A DNA stretch of 64,000 nt from JBLHZY01 sp047631555 (GCA_047631555.1 JBLHZY010000001.1:434001-498000), one strand, 5' to 3'. Numbered from the stretch's first letter, positions 51,631-60,456 are shown. Notes: generated from the sequence alone by a model not told the origin. Program-made: numbers and translations.

Positions 51631-52644
51631 CTACATCCGGTCGCGCAGCTGCGAAAGGCGGCTGAATATTCCCGCAAGGGCCTCTTGATCGATGGTGGCC
51701 TCCTTGTTGCGGCGCAACGCATAAAGCGCTGCATAATCCGATTGAGGCAGATCGTCGTCGTCGCTTGGATCGGCGGGGATTTCCTTTGCGCTCAATGGCG
51801 GCGCAGCGGTTTCCTCAGGCGCAGGCTCGTCGTCGGGCGCAAGGGCCTCTGCGCTTTCAAGCGGTTCTGCGGCGGGCGCATTTTCATCAAGCGAAAGGCC
51901 ATCTTCGAAATCGGAGGTTTGGGCAAGATCATCTTGCGCGTCCCAATCAACGCTGTGTTCGTCTGATGCGGCTTGCTCTTGGGCGTCTTGATCAGAGGTG
52001 GCTTGATCGAAAGCGGCCTGATCTGGCGCGTCTTGATCAGAGGTATCGACGGGCGGCTCAGGCGCCATCCACTCGGCAAGCTCATCCCCATCAACCGCGG
52101 CATCGGCCCCGGTATCGGCAGCGGGCGCTATCGGAGCGGCTTGTGTTTCTTCGGCAAGGAAATCGCCTTGAATGGAAAAGCCTTTTTCGGGGGCGGCAGG
52201 GCGCGTGTCCGGAGCGGCCGTTGTTTCGCGCGGCGGCATGATCGGCACAACATTGTCGCTTGGCGCCTCGGCCTCTTGGGGCACATCAACGGCCATGGGC
52301 GCCTCTTCGCCGGCGTCGATGGCATCTGCCTCGGCCTCGAGCTCGACTTCAGCATCCATCAGCTCATCTTCGACGGGTTGCGAAAGGCTGGCCACATGGC
52401 GCACGCCTTCCTCACGCAGCAGTTTTTGTACGCCGCGAATGGTCATCCCATCGTCGTGTAGCAATTGCTTGATGCCGCCAAGCAGCTCCATATCCGCCGG
52501 GCGGTAATAGCGCCGCCCGCCAGCCCGTTTGATCGGCTTTATTTGCGTAAACCGGCTTTCCCAGAAACGCAAAACATGCGTGGGCGTGCCCAGCCAATCG
52601 GCGACCTCGCTAATGGTGCGAAACGCGTCGCGAGACTTATCCAT
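51631..52644 (-). CDS. MerR-family transcriptional regulator with long acidic tail
   Basis: The first 90 residues are a MerR DNA-binding domain: AFRTISEVADWLGTPTHVLRFWESRF and RRYYRPADMELLGGIKQLLHDDGMTIRGVQKLL (best seen as VADWLGTPTHVLRFWE and RRYYRPADMELL). The remaining 250 residues are Asp/Glu/Ala-rich and low-complexity, with a short helical end (EALAGIFSRLSQLRDRM). No metal-binding cysteines are seen. It lies immediately downstream of ihfA, a conserved pair; ATG 52644 is preferred over the in-frame GTG just before it. Confidence 0.88.
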   Translation of the reverse strand: MDKSRDAFRTISEVADWLGTPTHVLRFWESRFTQIKPIKRAGGRRYYRPADMELLGGIKQLLHDDGMTIRGVQKLLREEGVRHVASLSQPVEDELMDAEVELEAEADAIDAGEEAPMAVDVPQEAEAPSDNVVPIMPPRETTAAPDTRPAAPEKGFSIQGDFLAEETQAAPIAPAADTGADAAVDGDELAEWMAPEPPVDTSDQDAPDQAAFDQATSDQDAQEQAASDEHSVDWDAQDDLAQTSDFEDGLSLDENAPAAEPLESAEALAPDDEPAPEETAAPPLSAKEIPADPSDDDDLPQSDYAALYALRRNKEATIDQEALAGIFSRLSQLRDRM

Positions 52645-52656
52645 CACCTGCGCGCC

Positions 52657-52959
52657 TTACTTTTTGTTGCCAGCCGCGACACGATCTTTCATCAGGTGCG
52701 AAGGCCGGAATGTCAGCACTTTGCGTGGCAGGATTGGCACTTCATCGCCGGTTTTCGGGTTGCGCCCAACACGCGCCGCTTTGGAGCGGACCGAGAATGT
52801 TCCAAAAGATGAGATTTTCACCGTGTCGCCTGAAGCGAGCGCGTCGGACATATGCCCAAGCACGGATTCTACCAATTGCGCGGATTCGTTGCGGCTTAGC
52901 CCAACTTCGCGGAAGACCGCTTCGCTAAGATCCATCCGTGTCAGTGTTTTGTCGCTCAT
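52657..52959 (-). CDS. ihfA: Integration host factor subunit alpha
   Basis: The 100-residue protein has the HU/IHF fold: TLTRMDLSEAVFREVGLSRNESAQLVE at the N-terminus, VKISSFGTFSVRSK and the DNA-bending arm GRNPKTGDEVPILPRKVLTFRPS with its conserved Pro (seen as GRNPKTGDEV and LPRKVLTFRPS). IHF bends DNA sharply at specific sites. ATG 52959 (MSDKTLTRM) with a purine-rich GGGGGAA upstream is preferred over starts further 5'. It lies between fabH and the MerR gene. Confidence 0.95.
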   Translation of the reverse strand: MSDKTLTRMDLSEAVFREVGLSRNESAQLVESVLGHMSDALASGDTVKISSFGTFSVRSKAARVGRNPKTGDEVPILPRKVLTFRPSHLMKDRVAAGNKK

Positions 52960-53051
52960 ACTGTTCCCCCAAGGATTGCTATCTGCAACCATAGGGCGGT
53001 TCAAATTTACGAGTCAATATCAACAGCTTGCATCACGCTCTTAAGTGGCAA

Positions 53052-54026
53052 TTACCAGCGTAAAACTACCGATCCCCAGGCCAAACCGCCGCCGATTGCC
53101 TCTGTTACGATCAAATCGCCCTCTTTGATGCGCCCTTGTTGCTTGCCAACCGACAGTGCGAGGGGAATCGATGCGGCAGAGGTGTTGCCATGATCTTGGA
53201 CCGTGACAATGACGCGATCCATCGACAGGCCCATCTTTTTGGCCGTGCCTTCAATGATGCGAATATTGGCCTGATGGGGCACGACCCAAGTCACATCGTC
53301 CGCGCCAAGCCCGGCTTTTTCAAGCGCGGCTTCGGCTGTTTCGGCCAATTTGCCAACGGCTTGGCGAAACAGGGGATTGCCCTGCATGCGCACTTTGCCC
53401 GAGGTCCCGGTGCTTGAAACGCCGCCATCGGCATAAAGCATATCGCGGTAGCTGCCGTCGGAATTGAGATCAGAGGCAAGGATGCCGCGATCCGCCGATG
53501 TGCCGCTCGCCTCGACCCCTTCAAGGACAACAGCCCCCGCACCATCGCCAAACAGAACGCAAGTGGCGCGATCCGTCCAATCCATCAGGCGGCTGAATGT
53601 CTCTGCGCCGATGACCAAAATCCGCTTGGCTTGGCCCGAAACGATCAATGCATTGGCATTGGTCAGCGAATAAACGAAGCCTGCACAAACCGCCTGAACA
53701 TCAAAGGCAAAGCCCTTGTTCATCCCAAGCCCAGATTGCACCATTGTCCCAACCGAAGGGAAGGTCAGGTCTGGGGTTGAGGTGGCGACGATGATCGCAT
53801 CTAGATCATTCGCCGTTAAGCCTGCGTCTTTAAGCGCGGCTTCGGCGGCTTTGATCGCCAACATCGAGGTGGTTTCCCCCTCGGCGGCAAAATGGCGCCG
53901 CTCGATGCCCGAACGGGTGCGGATCCACTCGTCGGAGGTATCCAAACTCGCTTCAAATTCTGCATTCTCGACAATACGCTCGGGCAAATAATGCCCAACG
54001 CCGCGGATCTGCGCCCGAATTTTCAT
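53052..54026 (-). CDS. fabH: Beta-ketoacyl-ACP synthase III
   Basis: The 324-residue enzyme has the full Cys-His-Asn triad: DVQAVCAGFVYSL (Cys114), WVVPHQANIRII (His251) and DHGNTSAASIP (Asn281). It condenses acetyl-CoA with malonyl-ACP to start fatty acid synthesis. It overlaps plsX by four bases (ATGA), keeping fatty acid initiation and phospholipid acyl transfer in one transcript. Confidence 0.97.
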   Translation of the reverse strand: MKIRAQIRGVGHYLPERIVENAEFEASLDTSDEWIRTRSGIERRHFAAEGETTSMLAIKAAEAALKDAGLTANDLDAIIVATSTPDLTFPSVGTMVQSGLGMNKGFAFDVQAVCAGFVYSLTNANALIVSGQAKRILVIGAETFSRLMDWTDRATCVLFGDGAGAVVLEGVEASGTSADRGILASDLNSDGSYRDMLYADGGVSSTGTSGKVRMQGNPLFRQAVGKLAETAEAALEKAGLGADDVTWVVPHQANIRIIEGTAKKMGLSMDRVIVTVQDHGNTSAASIPLALSVGKQQGRIKEGDLIVTEAIGGGLAWGSVVLRW

Positions 54027-55129
54027 GTGTCTTTTTCGCTTTCTTGCCCACTCAGAGGCTCATCTTGGCCTGCCAAGTCGGCCGATGCAACCCGCGCCGC
54101 AAGGCGTTCAGAAAATCCTGAGTTTGCAAGGGTATAGGCAAGCTTTAGGGCGGCAGAAACGCCGGTTGCATCCGCAGAGCCATGGGATTTCACCACCGTG
54201 CCATTCAGCCCCAAAAACACCCCGCCATTCACGCGACGTGGATCGATGCGCTTTGAGAGGCGGCGCATGGAGGTCACAGCGAGCAGGGCGGCAATGCGCG
54301 AAAGCGGCGTGGCTTTGAACGCGTCCTTGAGCAGATCGCCGATCAATTTGGCCGTACCTTCGCCGGTTTTCAGCGCGACATTGCCGGTAAACCCGTCCGT
54401 GACGATCACATCGCATTTGCTTGAGGGAATATCGCCGCCCTCAACAAAACCAACGAATTCAAATTCGCCAACGCCCGCGGCGCGCTCAATCATATCATGG
54501 GCGGCTTTCAGCTCGGCGCGGCCTTTGTGTTCTTCTGTGCCAACGTTGAGCAGGCCAATGCGCGGAAGGGGCAGCCCCATGCCGTTGCGCGCATAAGAGG
54601 CGCCCATCAGAGCATATTGCAAAAGGTCCTGCTGATCAGCGCGAATATCCGCGCCCACATCCAGCATGACGTTAAAGCCGCCGGGATTGCGCGAAGGCCA
54701 AAGGCAAGCAATGGCGGGGCGGTTGACGCCTGCAAGACGGCGCAGACGCAGCATCGAGATCGCCATCAGCGCGCCAGTATTGCCGCAGCTGACACAGGCC
54801 GCAGCCTCGCCCGCGCGCACCGATTCGACAGCCGACCACATTGAAGTCCCCTTGCCATGGCGCATCACCTGGCTCGGCTTGTCGCTCATCGCGACAACGC
54901 CCTCGGCATGGCGAACCTCAACCCGGCCCGTCAAAACACGCTTCTTGCGCACAAGCTTGTTCAGCTCGTCCTCAGGCCCGTGCAAAATGAAGGAAAGGTC
55001 AGAATTCTTGCTCGCAGAACGCGCAACGCCGGCGACAACAGCCGCCGGCCCACGATCGCCGCCCATGGCGTCAACCGAAAGAGTAATGCGAGAGGCACCC
55101 GTCTGCGTGTCTGTCAATTGATCTGACAT
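54023..55129 (-). CDS. plsX: Phosphate acyltransferase PlsX
   Basis: This 368-residue protein has the PlsX start SVDAMGGDRGPAAVVAG, then CVSCGNTGALMAISMLRLRR, RPAIACLWP and VIVTDGFTGNVALKTGEGTA. PlsX makes acyl-phosphate from acyl-ACP for the PlsY step of phospholipid synthesis. A C-terminal extension of about 30 residues beyond the core is present. It follows rpmF and overlaps fabH. Confidence 0.96.
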   Translation of the reverse strand: MSDQLTDTQTGASRITLSVDAMGGDRGPAAVVAGVARSASKNSDLSFILHGPEDELNKLVRKKRVLTGRVEVRHAEGVVAMSDKPSQVMRHGKGTSMWSAVESVRAGEAAACVSCGNTGALMAISMLRLRRLAGVNRPAIACLWPSRNPGGFNVMLDVGADIRADQQDLLQYALMGASYARNGMGLPLPRIGLLNVGTEEHKGRAELKAAHDMIERAAGVGEFEFVGFVEGGDIPSSKCDVIVTDGFTGNVALKTGEGTAKLIGDLLKDAFKATPLSRIAALLAVTSMRRLSKRIDPRRVNGGVFLGLNGTVVKSHGSADATGVSAALKLAYTLANSGFSERLAARVASADLAGQDEPLSGQESEKDT

Positions 55130-55153
55130 GCGCGCGCGCCCAATCTGCGGGGC

Positions 55154-55363
55154 TTACGCCGCGTCTTCGTCGTCGAGATCGATCTCGTTGGCCTGCGCCA
55201 CAACTTCGCGATCATCGTATTGGCCGCAAGCGGAACATACGTGATGCGGGCGCTTTAGTTCGCCGCAGTTGCTGCATTCAGCTGGATTGCCAGCAACCAG
55301 AGCATCGTGCGCACGGCGCATATTGCGCTTGGAGCGCGTAATTCTATTCTGTGGGACAGCCAT
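55154..55363 (-). CDS. rpmF: 50S ribosomal protein L32
   Basis: The 69-residue protein starts MAVPQNRITRSKRNMRR and has a four-cysteine zinc ribbon (Cys30, Cys33, Cys43, Cys46 in ECSNCGE and VCSACGQ), so it is the zinc-binding paralogue form. The acidic tail DLDDEDAA is usual in this group. It precedes plsX by 24 bases. Its upstream region is unusual because 400 bases with a repeat array separate it from the DUF177 gene that normally adjoins it. Confidence 0.97.
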   Translation of the reverse strand: MAVPQNRITRSKRNMRRAHDALVAGNPAECSNCGELKRPHHVCSACGQYDDREVVAQANEIDLDDEDAA

Positions 55364-55440
55364 GTCACAACCTCGAATTCGGGGGGCATAACTTGCCCCT
55401 GTGTCTTGTTACGGGCGACGGGCATTCCCGGCGTTTCCGT

Positions 55441-55570
55441 TGGGGCTAGGCCCCGCGAAAGTATCATGGGGCTAGGCCCCGCGAAGGTATCATGGGGCCA
55501 AGCCCCGCGAAGGTATCATGGGGCCAAGCCCCGCGAAGGTATCATGGAGCGTGAGCCCCGCGAACTTTGG
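55441..55570. repeat. Array of 26-bp hairpin repeats between the DUF177 gene and rpmF
   Basis: Four near-perfect 26-base units start at 55441, 55467, 55493 and 55519, and a degenerate fifth at 55545. Each contains a GGGGC-nnn-GCCCC palindrome (spacers TAG, TAG, CAA, CAA) followed by GCGAAGGTATCA. Units 1-2 and 3-4 share the same spacer, suggesting stepwise duplication. The array is not protein-coding. It lies 78 bases upstream of rpmF, within the probable 5' leader. The rest of 55364-55770 shows nothing recognisable. Confidence 0.9.
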
Positions 55571-55770
55571 TAAGGCCGAAGCCCCGGTATCTCGTTTTCC
55601 ATCCCGGCACAGGGCCAAATGGTCGCCGCTTGGCTCAAAGCAAATCACTTAAAAACAAGCTGTCTGCGCGTCATATGCGCAACCTGTATCAATGATCAAC
55701 CCATATTGCGAGCGAGGCCGGGAACATACTGCGAATCCCGCCCCGCGCAAGGCTTTTCTTGAAGCACCGT

Positions 55771-56340
55771 TTAGTTGTCTTTTTCCAACTTGTCACGCAG
55801 GGCTTTCAGGCCAGCAAACGGTTTGGTCTGCTCGTCTGTCATTGGAGCAACACCGGCCTCGGCAAATGCGGTTTGTGCAAGCTCAGCACCGGGCGCACGC
55901 GGATAAAGCGGCAGGGCAAGCGCAAGCTCTTCAGCCATCAAAGCGCCAAGATCAATCACTGCGGGCAATTCTTCGGCCGTCTCATCCTCGGGCATCTCCA
56001 TTTCAGAGCCGCCGCTTTCGGAAATAACAATCTCGGGCATCTCCGAGAGATAAGTCCGCGTCACCGGCTCATCAATGCGCGTGCTCACCGGGGCGCCCGT
56101 CACCACACAGAGTTGTTTCACCGTCGCGCCCAATTGACCCGAAAGCGCCCAATCGCGCTTGCCAATCGGCGTCAGCTCGACCGAAAAGCGCAGCTTGTGC
56201 ACCTCTTCAATGCCCAAATCAGAGGCCAAAGCCGCGCGCCGCTTTGCATCGGGCTCTAGCTTATAGCGGTTGGTTTTGCGCCCGCCCAATTCGGCAATTC
56301 GCACCAAATGGGACCATGGAAATTCGTTTTCACTTGTCAC
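55771..56340 (-). CDS. DUF177/YceD family protein
   Basis: The 189-residue protein matches bacterial YceD: PWSHLVRIAELG at the start, VELTPIGKRDWALSGQLGATVKQLCVVTGAPV (seen as DWALSGQLGATVKQLCVVTG) and VIDLGALMAEELALALPLYPR. In E. coli YceD is encoded just before rpmF and modulates 23S rRNA or mRNA stability. A CVVT motif with one cysteine replaces the double-cysteine version of some relatives. It is read toward the repeat array and rpmF, opposite bamE. Confidence 0.88.
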   Translation of the reverse strand: MTSENEFPWSHLVRIAELGGRKTNRYKLEPDAKRRAALASDLGIEEVHKLRFSVELTPIGKRDWALSGQLGATVKQLCVVTGAPVSTRIDEPVTRTYLSEMPEIVISESGGSEMEMPEDETAEELPAVIDLGALMAEELALALPLYPRAPGAELAQTAFAEAGVAPMTDEQTKPFAGLKALRDKLEKDN

Positions 56341-56422
56341 CTGAGGAGGCTCCGTCTTGAAAGGTTCTTAAACACGCTGTAAGCCGATACGAGGCCTAGG
56401 GGAACATGGCAAGAGGGGCGGT

Positions 56423-56926
56423 ATGTCAAATCTGATCCAAACGATCTTCGCACAGGGGCGAAATTTGCGGCGAAATCTGCGCAAATCACTTGCTGCAGTG
56501 CTTTTGCTTGGGGCTGTGGCGGCCTGTTCACCACAATTCCAAAATCATGGCTATGCGCCCGATGATGATCAGCTCTCGCTGGTTGAGGTCGGCGTTTCGA
56601 CCAAGGAAGACGTCGCAATTGCGGTTGGGCGGCCAACTTCTCAAGGTATTTTGGAGCAAAGCGGCTGGTACTATGTGCAATCGCGCTTCAAACATTTCAC
56701 CTATAACGAGCCAAAAGAGATCGAGCGTTCCATCGTCGCGATCAGCTTTAACGACAAGGGCGTCGTGAGCAATGTTGAGCGTTTCGGGCTTGAAGACGGC
56801 AAAGCGATTGTACTGTCGCGCCGCGTGACGGAGTCCAACATCCAAGGCATCTCCTTCCTCAAACAGCTGATCGGCAACCTTGGCCGTGTCACCAATGACG
56901 ATCTGTTTGGCAATACGAACTTCTGA
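56423..56926 (+). CDS. bamE: Outer-membrane assembly lipoprotein BamE (SmpA/OmlA)
   Basis: The 167-residue protein has a lipoprotein signal with the lipobox AAVLLLGAVAAC-SPQ and the SmpA/OmlA domain (SLVEVGVSTKEDVAIAVGRPTS, then GWYYVQSRF). It is part of the BAM complex at the inner face of the outer membrane. bamB for the same complex lies at 33.4 kb. It is divergent from the DUF177 gene with 82 bases between their starts. Confidence 0.92.
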   Translation: MSNLIQTIFAQGRNLRRNLRKSLAAVLLLGAVAACSPQFQNHGYAPDDDQLSLVEVGVSTKEDVAIAVGRPTSQGILEQSGWYYVQSRFKHFTYNEPKEIERSIVAISFNDKGVVSNVERFGLEDGKAIVLSRRVTESNIQGISFLKQLIGNLGRVTNDDLFGNTNF

Positions 56927-56952
56927 TCGCCAAACGGCTGATGCCAAAATTT

Positions 56953-56989
56953 AAAAAACGCGCAAGGCCCAAAGCCTGCGCGTTTTATT
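56953..56989. terminator. Bidirectional terminator between bamE and msrB
   Basis: AAAACGCGCA-AGGC and GCC-TGCGCGTTTT form a hairpin with A-runs before and T-runs after it, so it can end both convergent transcripts, bamE on the plus strand and msrB on the minus strand. Confidence 0.85.
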
Positions 56990-57044
56990 TGTCTTATCGC
57001 GTGAGGATCGCCCCCATTGCCAAATCATCGGGGCGAGGGCGCGC

Positions 57045-57437
57045 CTAATCTTCGGCTTCAAACCCAAGCGCGACACCATTGATGCAGTAGCGCTGCCCCG
57101 TCGGCAAAGGCCCATCCTCAAACACATGGCCCAAATGCGCGCCGCAATTCTCGCAAGTGACCTCGACGCGCTCCATCCCAAGGCTGCGATCCACATGTTC
57201 GGCAATCGGCGCGCCGGATGCGGGCGCAAAGAAGGATGGCCAACCACAGCCGCTTTCAAACTTGGTCCCTTGGGTAAACAGAACCTCGCCGCAACAGGCG
57301 CAGGTGAATTTGCCGGGCTGCTTTGGAAAGCCGGGATGCGAAAAGGCCCGCTCGGTTCCGGCCTGACGGGTCACACGAAACGCCTCTTCACCAAGCTGCG
57401 CGAGCCATTCCGCTTGTGATTTTTCAACTTTCGCCAT
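57045..57437 (-). CDS. msrB: Peptide-methionine (R)-S-oxide reductase
   Basis: The 130-residue protein has the MsrB layout: two zinc-binding CxxC pairs (CACCGEVLF, CENCGAHLG), FESGCGWPSFFAP, and the catalytic Cys118 of RYCINGVALGF. It reduces R-methionine sulfoxide. ATG 57437 (MAKVEKSQAEW) is preferred because it lies at proper distance after AAAAGGA; ATG 57446 is too close. A terminator follows the gene. Confidence 0.95.
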   Translation of the reverse strand: MAKVEKSQAEWLAQLGEEAFRVTRQAGTERAFSHPGFPKQPGKFTCACCGEVLFTQGTKFESGCGWPSFFAPASGAPIAEHVDRSLGMERVEVTCENCGAHLGHVFEDGPLPTGQRYCINGVALGFEAED

Positions 57438-57577
57438 TGCTGCCATCCTTTTCCCGCTTAAGCGTCAATACTTTGTCACATCTTGTGTGATACCAAGTGA
57501 CGAACCATATGTAAGCCTAGCGCGGCACAGGACAAGGGTTTTGCGCCGCGATGGGATAGGCAGGCAAGGGGAGCCAG

Positions 57578-58456
57578 ATGCTGGGATTAGGCAAAGGCCG
57601 CTATGCGGTGCGATTTGCGCAGAGTGAGGCGGATATTTCCGCAGCGCAACGGCTGCGCTATCTTGCCTTCGTCGCGGGAAATCTCGCGCAATTAGACGTC
57701 GCGGGGAACCTTGCGCAATCAAACGTCGCAAGCCACGGCGCGCAATTAAACGTCGCAGACGAAAGCGCCCAATCTGGCAATCAAGCGGGCACTACAGAGC
57801 AAACACGCGATCAAAACCCGCGCGACCGTGAGGCCGATGCCGACGCATTTGACACAACCTGCCGCCATGTCCTTGTTGAAGAGGTCAAATCCGGCGCGCT
57901 CGTTTGTACCTTTCGCATCCTCGAAATTTCCGGCGGCGCAGACATTGGCCGCAGCTATTCGGCGCAATATTACGGCCTTGAAGCGCTTGCTGATTTCGAA
58001 GGGCCCATGCTTGAGATGGGCCGCTTTTGTATCCATCCCGAATGGCGCGATGCCGATATCCTGCGCGTCGCTTGGGGCGCAATGACCGCTTATGTCGATA
58101 AAGCCGGGATCAAAATGCTGTTTGGCTGCTCGTCCTTTCACGGCACGGATGCGCGCGAATACTCCGATGCATTTGCGATGCTCAAAGCGCGTCACCTCGC
58201 ACCAACCCGCTTCTTGCCCCGCGTCAAAGCGCCCAATGTCTTTCGCTTTGCCGCCCGCCTGCGCCGCAAACCCGACGCCAGAAAAGCCATGCTGAAAATG
58301 CCGCCCTTGCTGCGCACCTATCTGGTCATGGGCGGCTGGGTTTCGGATCACGCGGTCGTGGATCGCGACCTCAACACGCTGCATGTTTTCACCGGGCTTG
58401 AGATTGCTGCCATCCCGCCCGCCAGAAAGCGCCTTTTGCGCGCCGTTGCGGGCTGA
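57578..58456 (+). CDS. L-ornithine N-alpha-acyltransferase OlsB with internal repeat insertion
   Basis: This 292-residue protein matches OlsB-type GNAT acyltransferases: RYAVRFAQSEADISAAQRLRYLAF at the start (seen as FAQSEADISAAQRLRY), then TCRHVLVEEVKSGALVCTFRIL, MLEMGRFCIHPEWRD and KMLFGCSSFHGTDA. OlsB makes lyso-ornithine lipid from ornithine and 3-hydroxyacyl-ACP. Between residues 34 and 69 lies a degenerate 9-residue tandem repeat (GNLAQLDVA, GNLAQSNVA, SHGAQLNVA) that usual OlsB proteins lack, followed by a polar stretch to residue 90. GGGGAG precedes the ATG. No olsA-type acyltransferase is adjacent. Confidence 0.8.
   Translation: MLGLGKGRYAVRFAQSEADISAAQRLRYLAFVAGNLAQLDVAGNLAQSNVASHGAQLNVADESAQSGNQAGTTEQTRDQNPRDREADADAFDTTCRHVLVEEVKSGALVCTFRILEISGGADIGRSYSAQYYGLEALADFEGPMLEMGRFCIHPEWRDADILRVAWGAMTAYVDKAGIKMLFGCSSFHGTDAREYSDAFAMLKARHLAPTRFLPRVKAPNVFRFAARLRRKPDARKAMLKMPPLLRTYLVMGGWVSDHAVVDRDLNTLHVFTGLEIAAIPPARKRLLRAVAG
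57677..57784 (+). repeat. 27-bp degenerate tandem repeat inside the OlsB gene
   Basis: Units of 27 bases, visible as GCGCAATTAGACGTCGC, GCGCAATCAAACGTCGC and GCGCAATTAAACGTCGC, repeat in frame three times; the fourth unit keeps only GCGCCCAATC. Each unit encodes nine residues. The insertion keeps the reading frame and lies at the surface loop after the first helix of the GNAT fold. Confidence 0.8.
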
Positions 58457-58482
58457 CCCTGCGCGCAGCTTGATGATGATCC

Positions 58483-58512
58483 CCGCCAAAATCCGCCAAA
58501 ACCTGCCAAAAC
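58483..58512. repeat. Three copies of a 10-bp CCGCCAAAAT-like unit
   Basis: CCGCCAAAAT, CCGCCAAAAC and CTGCCAAAAC follow one another at 58483-58512. Similar GCCAAAA words recur at 58559 before the Uup-type gene. No function is evident. Confidence 0.6.
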
Positions 58513-58633
58513 CCTCTATAAATCGCTGATAAATCGCGCCCAAACCATGCGCATTCCCGCCAAAACACCGCAAATTCGCGCCCGCAACATTTCCCGCATT
58601 GACGCCGCCCGCGCGCGCAGATAGCGAGGCGCA

Positions 58634-60451
58634 ATGGCACGCACACCCCTCCTTCAGCTCACCGATATCTCGCTAACTTTTGGCGGGGATCCGATCTTTT
58701 CCGACCTCTCTTTGGTGGTCCAACCCGGCGACCGGGTGGCCCTTGTGGGGCGCAATGGCTCGGGCAAATCGACGCTGATGAAGGTCATGGCGGGGCATGT
58801 GGAATCTGACCGCGGCGAGGTGATCCTCGCGCCCGGTGTGCAGGTTGGCTATATGGAGCAAGAGCCCGATCTGAGCGGCTTTGAAACCCTTGGCGATTTT
58901 GCCGCCAGCGGCCTTGATCCAGCGGAATCATACCGCGTGAATATCGTCGCCGAAGGGCTAAAGTTTGATCCCGAAGGGCTTGTCGCTACGGCCTCTGGCG
59001 GGGAAAAACGCCGCGCCGCTCTGGCCAAACTGCTGGCCGAAGCGCCCGAATTGATGCTGCTCGATGAGCCCACCAACCACCTTGATATCGAGGCCATCGG
59101 CTGGCTCGAAAACGAGCTCAAACAAACCCGCGCAGGCTTTGTTCTGATCAGCCACGATAGGGCCTTTCTGCGCGCGCTGACCCGCGCAACCCTGTGGATT
59201 GATCGCGGCCAAGTGCGCCGGATTGAGGAAGGGTTTGATGCCTTTGAAGGCTGGCGCGATAAGCTTTGGGATGAGGAAGACGATCAGCGCCACAAGCTTG
59301 ATCGCAAGATCAAAGCCGAAGGGCGTTGGGCCGTTGAAGGCATCTCTGCGCGGCGCAAGCGCAACATGGGCCGGGTGCGCGCGCTACAAGATCTGCGCGC
59401 CGATCGCGCCGCGATGATCCGCCGGACGGGCACAGCCGGCATGGCGCTCGATTCTGGCCAAAAATCTGGCAAACAAGTCGTTGAAGCCATTGAAATCTCA
59501 AAATCTTTTGAGAACAAAGTGATCCTCGAGAATTTCTCGATTAAGATCGCGCGCGGCGACCGGGTTGCCTTTGTTGGCCCCAATGGCGCGGGCAAAACCA
59601 CGCTTCTCAAGATGCTCACAGGCGAGCTGGCCCCCGACAGCGGCATAATCAAGCTTGGCACCAAACTTGAAATGGCTGTGTTTGACCAAAACCGCACCGC
59701 ACTTGATCCTGATATGAGCCTCTGGGAAAGCCTTACCGGGGACGCTGAAATGCGCGTTTCCGGCGTTGCCGATCAGGTCATGGTGCGCGGCACGCCCCGC
59801 CATGTGGTCAGCTACCTCAAAGAATTTCTCTTCACTGACGCCCAAGCCCGCGCGCCTGTGCGCTCGCTTTCTGGCGGCGAAAAGGCCCGGCTCTTGCTGG
59901 CCCGCATCATGGCGCGCGAAAGCAACCTTTTGGTGCTCGATGAGCCAACCAATGATCTGGATGTCGAAACGCTTGATCTGCTGCAAGAATTGCTGACAGA
60001 TTTTGCCGGAACCGTCCTGCTTGTCTCACACGACCGCGATTTTATTGACCGGGTGGCGACGATGACCGTGGCGATGGAGGGCGATGGCAAAGCGACGCTC
60101 TATCCCGGCGGCTGGTCTGATTATCGCGACCAACGCAGCGCGGATGCGATTGAGAAAACAGCAGCGAAATCAAAGGGCAACGGCGCAAAGCTAAAGCAAG
60201 AAACGGGCGCAAAAGGGGCTGCTGATACTGGCCTGACCTATACAGAACAACACCGCCTTGAGACATTGCCAGCCGATATGGAGCGCCTAGAGGCCGAGAT
60301 CGCCAAGCTGGTTGAATTCCTCTCGGACCCCGAGCTTTTCACCGCCCATCCAGCGAAATTCCAAAAAGCCACGGATGCTTTGATCGAGCGCCAAGCGGCC
60401 CTAGACGCGGCCGAAGAAGAATGGATGGCGCTCGAAGAACGGGCGAGTTAA
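58634..60451 (+). CDS. ABC-F ATPase, Uup type
   Basis: The 605-residue soluble protein has two ABC cassettes with P-loops GRNGSGKSTLMK and GPNGAGKTTLLK and signatures ASGGEKRRAALA and LSGGEKARLLLA, each with a Walker B ending LDEPTN. An ARM-like linker lies between them and a coiled-coil tail (about 530-605) follows: LETLPADMERLEAEIAKLVEF. It has no membrane domain. Uup-type proteins act on ribosomes or DNA branch structures. The ATG follows GAGG by five bases. Confidence 0.9.
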   Translation: MARTPLLQLTDISLTFGGDPIFSDLSLVVQPGDRVALVGRNGSGKSTLMKVMAGHVESDRGEVILAPGVQVGYMEQEPDLSGFETLGDFAASGLDPAESYRVNIVAEGLKFDPEGLVATASGGEKRRAALAKLLAEAPELMLLDEPTNHLDIEAIGWLENELKQTRAGFVLISHDRAFLRALTRATLWIDRGQVRRIEEGFDAFEGWRDKLWDEEDDQRHKLDRKIKAEGRWAVEGISARRKRNMGRVRALQDLRADRAAMIRRTGTAGMALDSGQKSGKQVVEAIEISKSFENKVILENFSIKIARGDRVAFVGPNGAGKTTLLKMLTGELAPDSGIIKLGTKLEMAVFDQNRTALDPDMSLWESLTGDAEMRVSGVADQVMVRGTPRHVVSYLKEFLFTDAQARAPVRSLSGGEKARLLLARIMARESNLLVLDEPTNDLDVETLDLLQELLTDFAGTVLLVSHDRDFIDRVATMTVAMEGDGKATLYPGGWSDYRDQRSADAIEKTAAKSKGNGAKLKQETGAKGAADTGLTYTEQHRLETLPADMERLEAEIAKLVEFLSDPELFTAHPAKFQKATDALIERQAALDAAEEEWMALEERAS

Positions 60452-60456
60452 GCGCG

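Noticed and set aside
55441..55570. CRISPR array
   Set aside because: Units follow each other without unique spacers, are only 26 bases long in total, and no cas genes are near.
55307..55573. Plus-strand 88-residue frame rich in Gly/Pro/Arg through the repeats
   Set aside because: It is a product of the 26-bp hairpin array and the antisense of rpmF; the unit length is not a multiple of three, so no regular peptide repeats occur.
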